DNA from: Euptelea pleiosperma
Taxonomy: Eukaryota > Streptophyta > Magnoliopsida > Ranunculales > Eupteleaceae
DNA: 64,000 nt
Direction of reading: 5' to 3'
NCBI GenBank assembly: GCA_035048495.1
Contig: CM068547.1
Span: 28,775,913 to 28,839,912, forward strand
Every line of letters begins with the position of its first letter. The first letter of the stretch is position 1. The notes under the pieces were generated by a model, which was not told where the DNA came from, made no database searches, and worked only from the letters and a program-made list of their open reading frames with translations. Positions 25,370-37,438 of the stretch are shown piece after piece. Made by a program: the position numbers and the translations under genes.

Positions 25370-27850
25370 TTCTCTAAGTAGAAGGGCTAATCAGAAGTTT
25401 GCCTTTGTAGTCTGTACCAAATACATACTTAGTATTTAGATTTGTGCTTGTGAAACTTCAATTAGCATATCTGTAGTAGTAACCCTTGTGCCCAAGGTGA
25501 GACCTTGAGTACTTGATGGGATTAAGGGTCCCAGCCCCTGGGAGCCAAAAGTCAAATCTTAGTTGGTAAGTTGGTGAACAGCAAATGATAAGCTAGTTAG
25601 TAATTCTGCGTACTATATGTGTATTATAACCAAATAATTTTTTTTTTTTTTGAAAAAAATATTTTAAACGACCGTACACATTGAACTGTATAGATTATTT
25701 GCCATTTTTTTCTTATAAAACTGATTAAAACAATTATTTCTTTTTTTTCAATAATACTTCAAATTCGATACGTGCGGAAAATGTCCATTGACACATTCTC
25801 AGAGATCAATAATGACTTGACGTTTTTTTTTATCCGGGGCGATCTCCAATTTCGGTTGAAAATCTTCTTGATTGGTGATTTTTAGCCATTGATATTTGTA
25901 CCCCACCCCAAAATAATGATCTAATCCTATTGATTGGTGATGATGGTGACTGATATAACAAGGACAATACATTGTGCGGTTGGATCGTCTGACATCACTC
26001 CATGCAAAATTAAGACCTTCGGGAAAAAAAATCGGGTTTGTCTATAGGAAAAATCCGAAATTAATTTGGATTTGTCATTTAAAAATTTGAGTTTGTAGTT
26101 AAAAAGATTGGCAAAAAATAAGAACATGTAAATTTAGTTTTTAAAAATTAAATTTTTTATTAATTCAAGAATAATAAGGAACTATTGAACTAGTGAAAAA
26201 ATTTCAAAATTTTCTAAACCATTGAAAGATTTGGTTGCAATTCACATATAATTCGCAAATAATACCAGACTTGTCAACTAGGAGTCAAATCGACAAATAT
26301 AGAGCTTTCAAACAGCTATACTATTTTAAAGCCGTAAATTGCGTACCATACCACACCACATGACGTTCTTCATATTGGAACCTATTAGTTGCCTATTAAG
26401 AAAAATTAGGCACCTGTTAGTTCATTAAAATCATCTTCACATAATATTCAAACAAATATATTTTTGGTTTAAAGAAACTTATCAATCCTATTTAAGTAGT
26501 TAATTACTTCTCCTGCCATCATTTATAATTTCAATACAATCTATTGATAACCACATAATTACTTACTATGCCATGGGAAACTTCAGAATTTTGATTTTCT
26601 AACTTTGCCTAGGGTTATATAATTTACAGATTGTTGCCTCCAAACTAAACTTTCAAAATTGCCCTTAGGATTGAAACTTCATTATTTTTTCACTTTTCCC
26701 CAAAACACCCTTAAAATCACTCAGATGCAAGGAAATAAATTTCATGAAATTATCAAAATAATTTGAGAAATATTCTTATTTATTAAGTTACAGATAGAAA
26801 GAATAATTACATAGAAGAAAATGTTAAATTTCAAGAAATATTCAATATGTAAATGTAAAAATATTCCGTGTGAAAAATAAATTTCAACCAATTGACAGTT
26901 AAATATGTATTATTTCGACAAAATATTTTGACAGGTATGAAAACATTTCGATCGAAAGTAGGAAACATCACATTTGAGTTATAAACTACCACAAATCACA
27001 TATTTGATCCATTTATATATATAAGATCCATTCACTGTAGAATTTTTGGTTCACGGATTGATTGTGAATAACGAATCGAAACTCGTTTAGAATTTTTTTT
27101 TTAAATTTGAAATGTATGTAAATATAAAATATTTGTTATCGTTTCTTAATTACAAATAGATAGATTATGTATAAATACATCAATTTTATAAATCTATGAT
27201 GCATTTACATTAGATTTATGCACGGATTGAAGATCATTTATAATGAAAATTTGAAATTTTAGAAAAACCCCAATTTCATTGATTTTTACCTTAAACATCG
27301 ACAATTGTGCATAAATTGATTATATATTATATAACATAACCCATTCTACAAATTGGTTGGGTTAAATATTTTTCTATAAAAATATTTATTTATTCAAAAA
27401 ATTAAGTAAATGTTGTAAGTTATTAGTAAATAAGTTTTCTAAAACTATACGTAATATTAAAATATTAATGTAAGTGAATAAGAAATCATTAATACTTTGA
27501 TTTATGATTATTTTTATGGCAGCAATTAAATAATACATTGATATGGTTATTCATTTCTATACTACATATGGTTGTGTTATGGTTTGCTAGTTTATGAGTA
27601 TGTTGTTATGCTTGTTTTATCATTTTCTAAACTTTTTACATAAAAAATCTATAATATTTTCATTATTTTCACATTATTTCATCATTTCTACGAAAAATGT
27701 ATTATTTTCACATTGGTCTAAATATTTCCACAAAATATTTTTATTTTCGTGTAGGTCAAATAAACTTCGAAACTGATTTCCTTGCTTATATGCAATGCAT
27801 GCATTGCTTTCTATTTTCGGGCTGGTCGAATAAACTTCAAAACTGATTTC
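25370..27850. other. AT-rich spacer downstream of peroxidase A
   Basis: No gene seen. It is conserved in unit B (44321-46860). A tandem duplication of about 70 bp at 27741-27880 (TATTTTCG...CAATGCATGCA twice) is single in unit B. Confidence 0.65.
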
Positions 27851-28310
27851 CTTGTTCATATGCAATGCATGCACTGCCCGCAAGTAGAGGTAAGGTGAAA
27901 GTGATTCTACTTATTGAAATTCTTTATGGCTTAAATTGATATATCTGTGAGGCTAACTTTTAAAGAACCGTGAATAAGGTGTTAGAAATGCATTTCATGA
28001 TGAAGTCAACCCACTAAGAGCTCAAGTCTCTTCTAAGTAGAACAATGTAACAAAACTCAATTCAAAGTTTATCATAAGCCTTTTCAAGATCAATTTAATG
28101 GTCAGTAGGCTTGATTGGCCTTTTGTTTTTGCCTTTGAAGATATGAACAAATCCGAATTCCAAATTGACTAGGAAAAATTAGCTCATGAAGGAAATGTTT
28201 TAGTCTATTGACAATGACTTTTATAAATAAGCTTATAGACTGTGGTATATAGGCTAATGTTATGTTAGTAGTGAGTGAGCACCAATGAAAAACTATCAGA
28301 GCTAGAGATG
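27850..28310 (-). mobile_element. LINE (L1-type) reverse transcriptase remnant, unit A
   Basis: Reading the minus strand from about 28300 down gives IDLEKAYDKL, then WVDFIMKCIS, then ESLSPYLYLRAVHALH. These match the order of plant L1 reverse transcriptase blocks (DLEKAYD, WV..IM.CI, LSPYLF). Stops and frameshifts are frequent. The same remnant is at 46850-47300 in unit B. Confidence 0.7.
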
Positions 28311-28639
28311 AGTGCTAGCCAATGGTTAATACTTCAGAAAGCACCTTAGCAATTACCAGTAATGCCTCTGATCTACGACCATCCTCAATCTTGTTTTTTG
28401 CTAGCTTGAGTCCAGAACTTGACTATATCATTAAACGTAAAATACCCCTACTTCGATGTTTATCAAATCAAGAGGAATATAATAACCACCAATTCCAACT
28501 ACCCCATTTGTGTGATAGAGGAGGAATCCAATTTCTCACCAGCTATATCTTTTTTCCTCAGTCTCAAAGGTTTGGAAACTTTTTCCCTAAGTTTTCTTAA
28601 CCCTATGGTCTTCCTCAAAGCTTTAATATTGGAAAGAAG

Positions 28640-28860
28640 GGGTTCTACATAACATTTCCAATGAAGAATAATATAATCAAGTCTCTTGCATAGGTTTGTT
28701 TCCATTTATTTCTTGGATCATTTGGAAAAATAGAAATAATTTGATCTTTGAATGAAAGGCCTTCCCCAAATCAAATTGCTAGTCAAGCCTATAATTTAGC
28801 TACTGATTCCTAGAAATATGTTGATGAGCTTAAATTCGAATACTTCCATGGCCGTTTCTA
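28640..28860 (+). mobile_element. LINE 3' (RNase H-like) remnant, opposite orientation
   Basis: The + strand reads ISWIIWKNRNNLIFE at about 28711-28755, a pattern common near the end of plant L1 second frames. A stop follows directly. It is repeated in unit B at about 47940-48090. Confidence 0.5.
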
Positions 28861-28924
28861 CCATAAGGCAATTAAGGCAGTCGCCCCAGGTGAGAGAAGG
28901 CCCCCATCCCAGGTGAGAGAAGGC

Positions 28925-29165
28925 CCCAGCCAACTAACCACATGGATGTTTAGCCCACCCCTTGCTGGATATGTAAACCAAAAATCAACCTGATTGATTA
29001 TCTCTAGCCATAGATTTCAGTACTTTTTAGGATTGATTCTAGCCACTGGATTCAAGCATGTTTTTGGGTTGTAAATCCAATGGATAGAAATCATCAATCA
29101 AGCTGATTTTTAGTGTGCTTATCCACCAATAGGTGAACATTCACACGGTCATTAGGCCCAAAAAA
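28925..29165. repeat. Foldback repeat inside a larger dispersed repeat (28860-29395)
   Basis: Arms with CCAAAAATCAACCTGATTGA and AATCATCAATCAAGCTGATT mirror each other. The flanks (TAAGGCAATTAAGGC before, GCCTTAGGCCTC and GAGACAGCCC after) recur around 11440-11990 and 48100-48630, so a composite unit of about 550 bp has moved or been copied. Confidence 0.6.
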
Positions 29166-29395
29166 TGATCTATGTAGCACCGCGAGAGTTCTCTGCATGG
29201 ACTGCAATATAGGAATACGGGAGTCCTCTGCATCTACATTTTTCCGTACGTTTGGATTATCATGAATAGTTGTTAAATAAGATTTTCTACTATATAGAAA
29301 GTTAAAATTTTTAGTTAATGACATATATATTAATATAAAAGGCCTTATATATAGCTTTGCCTTAGGCCTCAATTCGCATCGAGACAGCCCTTATA

Positions 29396-30244
29396 CTTCC
29401 CTCAGAAGTGTGGATGAAACTAAACAAAGGTTTTAAAACTCGTCGAGTTGATTCGACTCGATCTAATTTTTTAGACTTGGCATAGTACTCGATATGAAAT
29501 GGCTCACTGAGTAGACTCAGAAACTTGAGCCAGTTGGGTCAAGTCGACTTATGAGTAAAAAAAATCACAAATTTACCAAATAAAAGAGGGGTATTATGGT
29601 CCCATTTTGGATCCCTAATGAGGGATATTATGGTAACAATTGAGTTGAGCAGGCTTTAGTTGCTTCCCATAGGGTCCTGATCTTGGGCTTCATTTATAGG
29701 CCCGATGGCTGGTCCTCGGTATTATTTTAGATCCAATCGTTAAACGGGCTGGCTTGGGCTTAATGTTTTACAAAAATTACTTTAGGTCAGGCATGAAAAT
29801 AAAGGCATGGCCCATTATATCTATTAATGGGCTGGGCTGGGCTTGGGAAAAATAATATGAACCTGTAATGGGCCGGGCCGATCTTGGGACTGGTTAATTG
29901 TATCTGGGGCCGGACTGGGGCAGAACTAGGCCTGCCCAAGCCTTGCCTATTAACACCCCTAAAAATACCGGTATTTCCGGAATGAACTTACAGCTAAAAC
30001 CAAACACCATTAGAGGGCCTCATTTAGAGACATTTTGGTAGTTTTGAACATTGAGGACATTTTGGGCATTTTTGGAAGCATTTTAAAAAGCTGGGAACAC
30101 TTCAACCCGCTGGGAACATCACTCATCTGGCGTGTGTTAGCCAAACCCCATGAGGGGTCACTGGAATTCCAAGTTCCCACTCTTGATTCTCCGGCGAAAT
30201 CAAACGGTGGAGGTTCGCCGGAAATAAAAGAAATCCATTGATTG
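29396..30244. other. Spacer and probable promoter region before the orphan DnaJ-like exon
   Basis: Includes a stretch rich in GGGCTGGGC and GGCCCGA words (29700-29940) with no coding capacity. The last 250 bases directly precede the start codon and are closely conserved in unit B. No TATA box stood out. Confidence 0.5.
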
Positions 30245-30376
30245 ATGGCAGGGAGAACGGCAAGTCTATTGACGGCCGTCAAGATGAACTCTGTCCCATC
30301 TGACGCTTTTCCCCGAAATCCAGACCCTTTGCCTCATTTATCCGTCTCAAAACCGTCTTGGGTCGTCAGAACCGAG
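30245..30376 (+). pseudogene. Orphan first exon of the DnaJ-like zinc-finger gene (unit A copy)
   Basis: An ATG-started exon of 44 codons, [20 protein letters not shown] at its start, ends VVRTE at a perfect donor (GAG/GTAAGT). It is nearly identical to 49486-49617. The duplication ends about 1 kb later inside intron 1, so exons 2-4 are missing from this copy. It cannot make the zinc-finger protein. Its promoter may still be active, as the upstream sequence was copied too. Spliced to the next acceptor downstream (35107) it would stop after one more codon (GTG TGA). Confidence 0.85.
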
Positions 30377-30549
30377 GTAAGTGAATCTCTCTCTCTCCTT
30401 CCTTTGCGTATCGTCGTCTTCCCTGCGCAAGTTTGTGGAAATCGGAAATCCACTTTTTGTTTTTATTGAACCTTACCCACAGTTGTGCCTGTTGTGAATG
30501 GATGTTTTGATCATCTCCCTGTTCCCCCGGTAACTTCCTTCCCAAAATG

Positions 30550-31160
30550 ACACGTGGCACACTATATCGGGCCCACCTTTGGTCCCCACTCCAAATCAAC
30601 CTGATTGGTGATTTTAACCGTTGTGGTGCCCAAATTTGCTCGAATCCAATGGCTAGGAATCATCCCTCGAAGACTGCTCATATACACGGTTAGAAAATCA
30701 CCAATCAGGCTGACTTTTTTATGGGGGCCACGCCAAACTTTCATGAAGTGGTGGAGCACTGTTACCGTTGGAGCTGTGGAGTGTGGAGCACACAAAAACA
30801 TGCCACCTGGCACACTCTTTGGGGCCTACGACCCATGATTGATTGGCCCAACACTTGATGGACTTACATACCAAGGATACCTTCGTTGGTGATCTCTACC
30901 CATTCATCCGAGTATAGAAAAAGAAGTTTAAATCCAACGGCTAGAAATCAGCCCATAAAAAAAGTTCGAATCCAATGGCTAGAGATCACCAATCGGGCTG
31001 ATTGTTGGGGGCGTAGGGTCCATCAGGTGGTAAGCAATCATTCATGGGTCATTGGGACAGAAAAGTGTGTCAGGTGGCGCATTTTTGTGCGCTACACAGG
31101 GAAAATGCTCTACAGTGTAATTTTTTGTCAGTGGGCCAAAAGTATGCCACGTGGCTTATT
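30550..31160. repeat. Two neighbouring foldback repeats in intron 1 sequence, unit A
   Basis: The first (about 30550-30815) has CACGTGGCACACT, then a central inverted pair around TGATTGGTGATTTTAACC and GGTTAGAAAATCACCAATCA. The second (about 30800-31160) pairs GTTGGTGATCTCTACCCATT with AATGGCTAGAGATCACCAAT and ends ATGCCACGTGGCTTAT. Unit B has both at about 49810-50430. Confidence 0.65.
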
Positions 31161-31608
31161 TTAAAGGGTACTTCAAACTTGAAGTTCCTTGGGTGACAGC
31201 AAACTTCTCCTCTCTAAAAGACAATAATGCATTCCCATCACATGGACCAGAGCCCTCGGATTTTAAGGTTTGGAATCAATGCTTTTTTGTATACAGCATA
31301 TTGGGGATATATGATTCATTGATCCATCGGGTCCCACCGCTGAGGGTTCACCGTTACTGTTTTGCTATGGTAGAACTTTCATATGGTATATCTGATGTGT
31401 ACATTAGACTTCTTATAATATTTGCCCATGCTTTTAGCACAGCCGAAGAAATGAGAAAATAAAAAACATTATTAGAAATGTAAAATAAATATAAATATGA
31501 GAAAATAAAAATCTTGTTTGAATGTACAGTTTATATAATTTTAGAAATTGTAAAATGAAAATATCCCTTTTTCAAGTAGAAGGAATCTGTAGTCCATATT
31601 TTTATGAG

Positions 31609-31800
31609 GAATCCGGGTCAATCGAGCAATCAGTTCAACCCACATTAATCCAGTCTCTCACACTTGCTACTCTTTGTAAGGAATCCGGGTCAGTCAAACA
31701 ATCAGTTCAACCCATATTAATTGAGTCTCTCACTCTTGCTAGCTACCCCATATTAATCCAGTCTTTCACACTTGCTACCCTTTGTAAAGTCCATGCTATT
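31609..31800 (+). repeat. 70 bp tandem repeat, about two and a half copies
   Basis: GAATCCGGGTCA begins copies at 31611 and 31681, followed each time by CAATCAGTTCAACCCA and GTCTCTCAC. A partial third copy starts at about 31745. The open frame across it is only a product of the repeat. Confidence 0.75.
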
Positions 31801-31839
31801 CCATTACTTCCAAACACTCCATGAGCTTTTAGGCATATT

Positions 31840-33670
31840 ACTTCCATTGCTGCCAGGATCAATGAGGCTATGCCAAACAAACCAGAAGAGAATTAATGAA
31901 AAGATGGTTAACGATTGCCTGCTATGCCTATGCACCGTGTTATATTTATGTGTCAAATAACTGGTATGATCATACCAATCATCTAATCAAGTTCCCAAAG
32001 ACACCCATGGGAACCCATTCGATGCTGGATCTTAACTCTTCAACTCCTCGTATGATAACAATATTGTTTTACATTCTGCACCACAACAATGAAACCTAAC
32101 TTACCATAAAAGAAAATATTAATTTTCCCACAAATGAAATCGCCACTATGTTACATTCAATCAATACTTTAAATTACGGAGAAATCTAGATCATGCTAGG
32201 TAATGATAAATCAGATGTTTGTATCCTTCTAATCTATTGCTTTCTTTTGAACTATGACACAAAAAACACCTAACAGAATTTAGATGGTCACGACCATCAA
32301 ATCCAAACAAATTTTGGTGTTAAGAGTCCCTATTCATAACACATCAAATATCATGGATCTTCACCATTTATCAAATTGGATCCTTTACAGATTTAAACAT
32401 TTACCACCAATATACAAAGACAACGAACTTTTCCGTCACGACACCTCAACAGCACCGCCCAAAAAAGGAAACAGGCTCAGAAGCACTTACTGGGAATACA
32501 TGCGTTTGGAGTTTGTACAAAGACAAATGACCCAAATACCAATTAATGGCTCTTTGATTCTTACCCGTATCTCTCAGTTACATATCTGGTCTTCATCTTT
32601 CTCGTAATCCTCTTCATCTCAATCTTCCCTACTGAGCTTAGCATAATCATCAAGTGTTGTAAAATGAAATAATTCATCCATCTTTCTTCCTTTCTTCATT
32701 TGTTGTAGTTTTCACTGAACTACCAGTTTTACCTATGTTCATCTCTTGCAATAGATATTAAGCCAGTAATGAGTAAGCATACACATCACATCTTCTTGAT
32801 AACTTCACAAATGTTTTACGTATTAGCCTATAAGTACTGGCGTTTAAGTCAAACAAACTTGAAGAAAATAAAAATAAAATAAAATAAAATAAAATACTAA
32901 AGAACAGAGCAAGTTTAAAGGAGGCCGTTTTAACGAAAAATGATTGTAACGGCCAGGGGCAAAAATGAAAAAAAAATGGAATTTAACGGATTTTGTCGAA
33001 AAATAAAAAATAAAATATGGCGTTGGAATTCAAAAACGAATTTCAAAAACGAAAAAAATGGAATTTAACAGAAAAATAATGGATTTTAATGGAATTTAAC
33101 AGATTAAACGACTGTTTTTTTCCAGAAAATTTTCCAGAATTTAACACCTATTAAAACGATTTTAACGGCCGTTAAAACAAAAAAAACGACCCTTAAATTT
33201 AAAGCGTCAAAACGGGTTTTAACTATTTTTAATGAAACAGGCTTGGGGCGTTACCGTTTATATGACCGTTAAAAAAAACGGCCATTAAATTCAAAACGTC
33301 AAAACGGTAACCCACTTATGTCTTAGACGACCCATGAAAAATCCAATGTCAATGGCACAATCGCCACCGACATTAAAACTCGATCCACATTACAAAGTGC
33401 CACAACCAGGCCGAGCATCGAAACCACCTTAACTCTCTACAAACAGATGAAATCAAAGAAATTGGTGCCTGGAGCTCGTTCTCATCCGTTAAAGAACCAT
33501 CTATTGAGAATGACTGAGCATTGTCATCCTCTTGAAGGAGTTCACTCTAAGAATTCCACGAACAAAGTTATTCGAAGCTTTTTCCTTTCGATGGCTGTAA
33601 GAAAGTCAAAGAAAATCGAAAGGTTGTCTTCGGGCAAAGTAAGAGCCATGAGAGGGAGGGAGAGAGTAAA
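31840..33670. other. Rest of the Helitron-like insertion, no recognised gene
   Basis: Open frames of 60-107 codons at 32284-32607 and 33447-33686 show no family signature I know. An (AAAAT)n run is at about 32871-32895. The part 32925-33310 is AACGG-rich repeat. On the minus strand 32590-32630 reads DEEDYEKDEDQIC before a stop, possibly the end of another captured exon, but this is weak. Confidence 0.4.
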
Positions 33671-33679
33671 TATGGTACC

Positions 33680-34442
33680 TGTGTGAGCTACACCTTCAAC
33701 CTGCGACACACTTTTACCGACTCCATAACCAAAACCAAACAAAGCATGACCTTACAATGGCTACCCATAAACCCAAAACCAAATATAGGATTTACCTGGC
33801 CGTGAACCCGAATTGTGATTGTCATATACGAAGCCGTATAAGTGGTCATTCCAAGACCTAGAAAATACCAAATCCAATAGTTGTGAAAGTAAGGTATGAA
33901 CACCGCCGTTGCACACCAAGCCCGGAAGATATACCTCCATTGTCCTCTTGTCCAATCAATTGTTTATGTTGTATATGTTACTGCAACCACCAACACAGTA
34001 AAGATTAAAATAAAATAAAAACCCAGTTTTGTTCCTTTTAATTTGATTATTTGTCAAACAAAAACTTATCTTACACAGACTATAAGTTGAATAACGAACC
34101 CAAAGAGGAGGAAAGTACAGTTGAAGCCAGTCCAACAGCTTTCCAATTAGGACCCAGCAACCCCAAACCACTACAGTTACAAACAAAAGCAATTTTGGGA
34201 TTTAAAGGACTCTGGTTCTTCTTCTCTACATGCATGTTCAGATTTTTATTTTTTTGTTTTTGTTCATTTGTAGAAGCTTTACCTGAATAACATGGTTCTT
34301 GAAGCTGACGTTCGCCTTCTCCTTTCGGCTTTGGTACTCGACGTAGAGAACACTGATGAGGTACATGCACCGGCCATCTACCCATGATGCCATAAAACTC
34401 CTTAAGTATGATGCCTGAGAGCATACCCAGTTTAGAGAATAC
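33680..34442 (-). pseudogene. LAX-like: Captured AUX1/LAX auxin influx carrier gene fragment
   Basis: On the minus strand, exon-like pieces come in the right order with GT-AG borders. 34442-34283 reads SKLGMLSGI, then after a frameshift YLISVLYVEYQSRKEK and NHVIQ. 34170-34075 reads GPNWKAVG, then after a shift FNCTFLLFG.VIQL. 33980-33796 reads YIFRAWCATAVFIPYFHNYW and LGLGMTTYTASY, with an in-frame stop near its start. 33700 to about 33680 reads VEGVAHTG. This is the AUX1/LAX family, plasma-membrane amino-acid/auxin permease type, covering roughly the first membrane segments up to the GVTHTG loop. Frameshifts and stops rule out function. Retained introns argue for DNA-level capture, not retroposition. 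Confidence 0.85.
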
Positions 34443-35036
34443 CTTCAAAACGGGGAAAATTGAATTTTTATTAGATTGAACTGAGAAAAATGGGATAGAA
34501 AAGAAAAAACAGATTTTTTGCTTTGTTGTGGGTTTTTTGGTAGAAAACTAATTTCAAAACGGGATAGGGAGAGCCGTATTGGACTGATGCGTTGGGAGAG
34601 GGAGAGCTTTCTGTTCAGAGATACGTTTTAGGAAGGGAGAAGGTGAGACGTTTGGGAAGGTAAGATACGATTAGAATGTGAAGAGACGCATTTGTCAGAA
34701 TCTTTACATAGTAATCTTCTAAACGTAAGGTAAGAGATTGATGGTAAGAGTGTTTTTGGAATCCCTTAAATCAGGGAAACATTGTGGGGGGTGGGGGGAG
34801 AGTGAGAGACGCATTGGGAGTGGAAGAGATGCGGAGCAAAAGTAACAATTGCAATGGTGAATGGTGATTAACAATTGCAATGGTGAAAGACTCGCTATAA
34901 AGGAGACGTTTGTGCAAGGGTATTTTTGAGATAAGGTAAAAGGGGTATTTTTGGAAAAAATGGTGAAAAAAAGATGGAGAGAGCGCCACCTCAGCAGTGC
35001 CGAGCTTTAGTATAGATAATAGATAATAGATAGATG
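34443..35036. other. Right end of the Helitron-like insertion
   Basis: Purine-rich sequence with GGGAGAGAGA, 'GAGACGCATT' and 'GAGACGTTT' words repeated at loose intervals, ending in ATAGATAATAGATAATAGAT. No gene. Confidence 0.5.
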
Positions 35037-35107
35037 GAAAAGTGCAGTAACTTAGAAGGTTAAATACTGAGCAATTGAGTATTTGTGTATGTGGGACTAT
35101 CCTGCAG

Positions 35108-35312
35108 GTGTGATCGCATACTATGGTTAGGAAAGGGCATCAAGCAACTTTCTTACAAGCGAGCTGAAATGAGGCTCTCGGATCATCGTCCTGTGAGCTC
35201 AATCTTCTTGGTTGAAGTCGAAGTCCTTGACCATCGGAAGCTCCAGAGGGCTCTGAATTTCACCAGTGCTGCAGTGCATCCTGAAGTTTTCCTCGACAAA
35301 GAATGGGAGTGA
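35108..35312 (+). pseudogene. Orphan last exon of the 5-phosphatase (unit B copy)
   Basis: Equivalent to 9573-9777, with acceptor CCTGCAG kept and two amino-acid-level differences at most (LDKEWE instead of PDKEWE near the end). It still encodes [10 protein letters not shown] and [10 protein letters not shown] through the TGA. All upstream exons are absent because the duplication began in the last intron. It has no promoter of its own and cannot encode a phosphatase. Confidence 0.9.
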
Positions 35313-37438
35313 GAAGTTTCGAAATCAGGTAATCAAGTAACCCATGATCACAATAACTACATTGCCAAGTAAGGGTAGGTAGGAACTACAGGCTATGGAT
35401 ATCAACCTTAATGTTACAGGTCCCATGACAGAATCATGATGCAATGCAGTATAAGAGTTCGCAGTAAAGAGGAAACTTAGTAATGATAGCCTCTGAATGG
35501 CGAACTGGCACGTGCGGCGCATGTGCAATTGGGTCATACCTGCCATTGACGTAGGAGACCTTTGCACAAAAAATTGATCTGATTGGATGATTTGCCATAT
35601 TATTCTGATCATCCAAAGGAACATGAAAGGTGGTTGGTTTCGATCAGATGATGGGGTCAATTTTTTGGAGTAAAATACCTCCTAGTTGTGACCCATGGAA
35701 TGCACCACGGAACGCTGTGCGTTGTAAATCACCTCATATACTGGCAGATTCTCTCACACAGAAAAGGGGTGAAGAACAACAAAGAAAAGAGAAAAGGCAT
35801 CGGAATTTTGGTGTGCAAGTGTCACCTTCTTGTGATGTGGACAGATTATTTGGTGCCATTTGTGAAATGTAATTCTAAAGCAAAATGGAATGGATACCAC
35901 AAATGCAGGGGTTTGGGACTCACCATTCAACGGTTTTCACCTAGGTGAGAAATTAGCGTGGTTGAATTATTGCAACCATCTGATCTATAGATTTTTCTTC
36001 TGGACCAAGTGGCAGATTTTCCATGATAGATCTGATGGCTATAATCATTTCAAATGGTTAAATTTTAACTGAACATATGCAGCACATTTCCTGATTTTAT
36101 GTTTTCAGATGGTAATCATTGTATACAAGACTTGAACTGTCTAGATTTATATGCTTCCAGGGATTAAGAAAACAATTAAATGCTCATTTTAAATGTGAAT
36201 TTTTGAAGGGTGAGCTTATTTTATGGAGGTGCTCAGAAGTCCATTTTTCATGCCAAGATCTGTAGTCTCTTTACAAGTTTTCAAATGGATTTCATGTTTG
36301 AGGTTTTGAAGATTTGGCTATCGAATCCACGCAAGAAATCTATTCACATGGACACCGTATTTTCGATGCTGATCAGTAGAAAATGAAAAGAGTTTCGGTT
36401 CTGGTTTAGTTGGTCTTAGTGCTGATCAGATTTACAGTTAAACTAAGTAGCGAATCGCTTTTACATCTGAGGGATGAATATGTAGAGAAAAACAGAAGCA
36501 TCTCTTTCTTTTTTGGGGGTTAGGCAAAAGAAAAACATCTCTCAGAGCCTTGTCATCGTTGTTTTAATTGAAGATGTAGGGGCCAAAGATGGATGAGTGT
36601 ATAAGTTTTGGGATAAATTTAACAGTGAAGGGTGTTTGGGAGTGCTATTGTCAGCATCTTTCTGTATATTTTGTGTGTAAGGTTACAATGATTTAATGGC
36701 ACTTTGATCACTAATGTGATGATTATGAGTCACTCTTTTCTGAACATATTCACTGAAAAACAGATGAAGTGCATGGGTTTCATTCATTGAGGGGGTGTTT
36801 TGGACACAGAATTTAGCCCATTAAGTGCTCAACCCCTTTTGATTGTTGATACTTATTTAGTTGCCAAAATCCGGTGTGAGCGGTTGAGATCCAACGTCCA
36901 TTTGGGGGATAAGATCTCGGCCATCCTTTGTGAAGCCGATAAGAGGGGTATAAGTGGGGAGACAATTTCCCAGTTAAATTAATCCAACCGTCTAAATTTT
37001 ATTTTATGTAAGGGTTGATATGGGCCCTTGGATATATGAAGCCTATAAGAGGGCGAGACAACTTCCCTGTTTTGTTATATAGATGTTCTCAACTTCTTTT
37101 TTCCTTTTTCCCTTTTCTATCCTTATTTAAAATGATATGATAGTACTGATGTGGTTTCTCTAGAATGTTTTTTTTTTCTTTCAAGAATTTCTTTTTCCCG
37201 GATTTTCTATGAGCGTATTCAAACCCAACCAAGTACTAAAGGGGAATTATTCTCTTCTTCTTCTTCTTTTTTCTCTGAAAGGATTAACCAATGCTGGAAG
37301 TATCGAGAACAGGATTTCAGTTTATAAATCTTGTTCTGTATTGTATACTACAGCTTGTTGATAAATATATTTGATGCTCCTACTAAATTTTTTATCATAC
37401 TGAATTGTTGATATCTTTGTCTAGATAAAATGTTTCAG
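35313..37438. other. Spacer before PATRONUS-like copy B
   Basis: Copy of 9778-11333, then a junction at about 36866 straight to sequence equivalent to 18184 onward. The upstream leader exons of the securin-like gene are therefore absent. Confidence 0.75.

Larger units (their letters stand above)
31422..35036 (-). mobile_element. Helitron-like insertion, 3.6 kb, carrying gene fragments
   Basis: Comparison with 9490-9510 shows that unit B was split between CTTATAATAT and GAAAAGTGC by this block. No terminal inverted repeats or clear target duplication are visible. On the minus strand the block begins within a run of TCTAT words leading to TCTATACTAAAGC, like plant Helitron 5' ends. It ends with an imperfect hairpin GGCTGTGCTAAAAGCATGGGC. 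The expected CTRR end is not seen, so the class is tentative. It holds AUX1/LAX exon fragments with introns, AACGG-rich repeats and a 70 bp tandem repeat. Confidence 0.5.

Noticed and set aside
28860..29395. Possible CRISPR-like or RNA-gene structure from repeated words
   Set aside because: The repeats are irregular, inverted and shared with many loci, as expected of plant foldback transposons. No tRNA or rRNA pattern was recognised in the window.
32284..32607. 107-codon frame inside the Helitron-like insertion
   Set aside because: No recognisable domain, no splice or start support, and the surrounding DNA is low-complexity transposon cargo.
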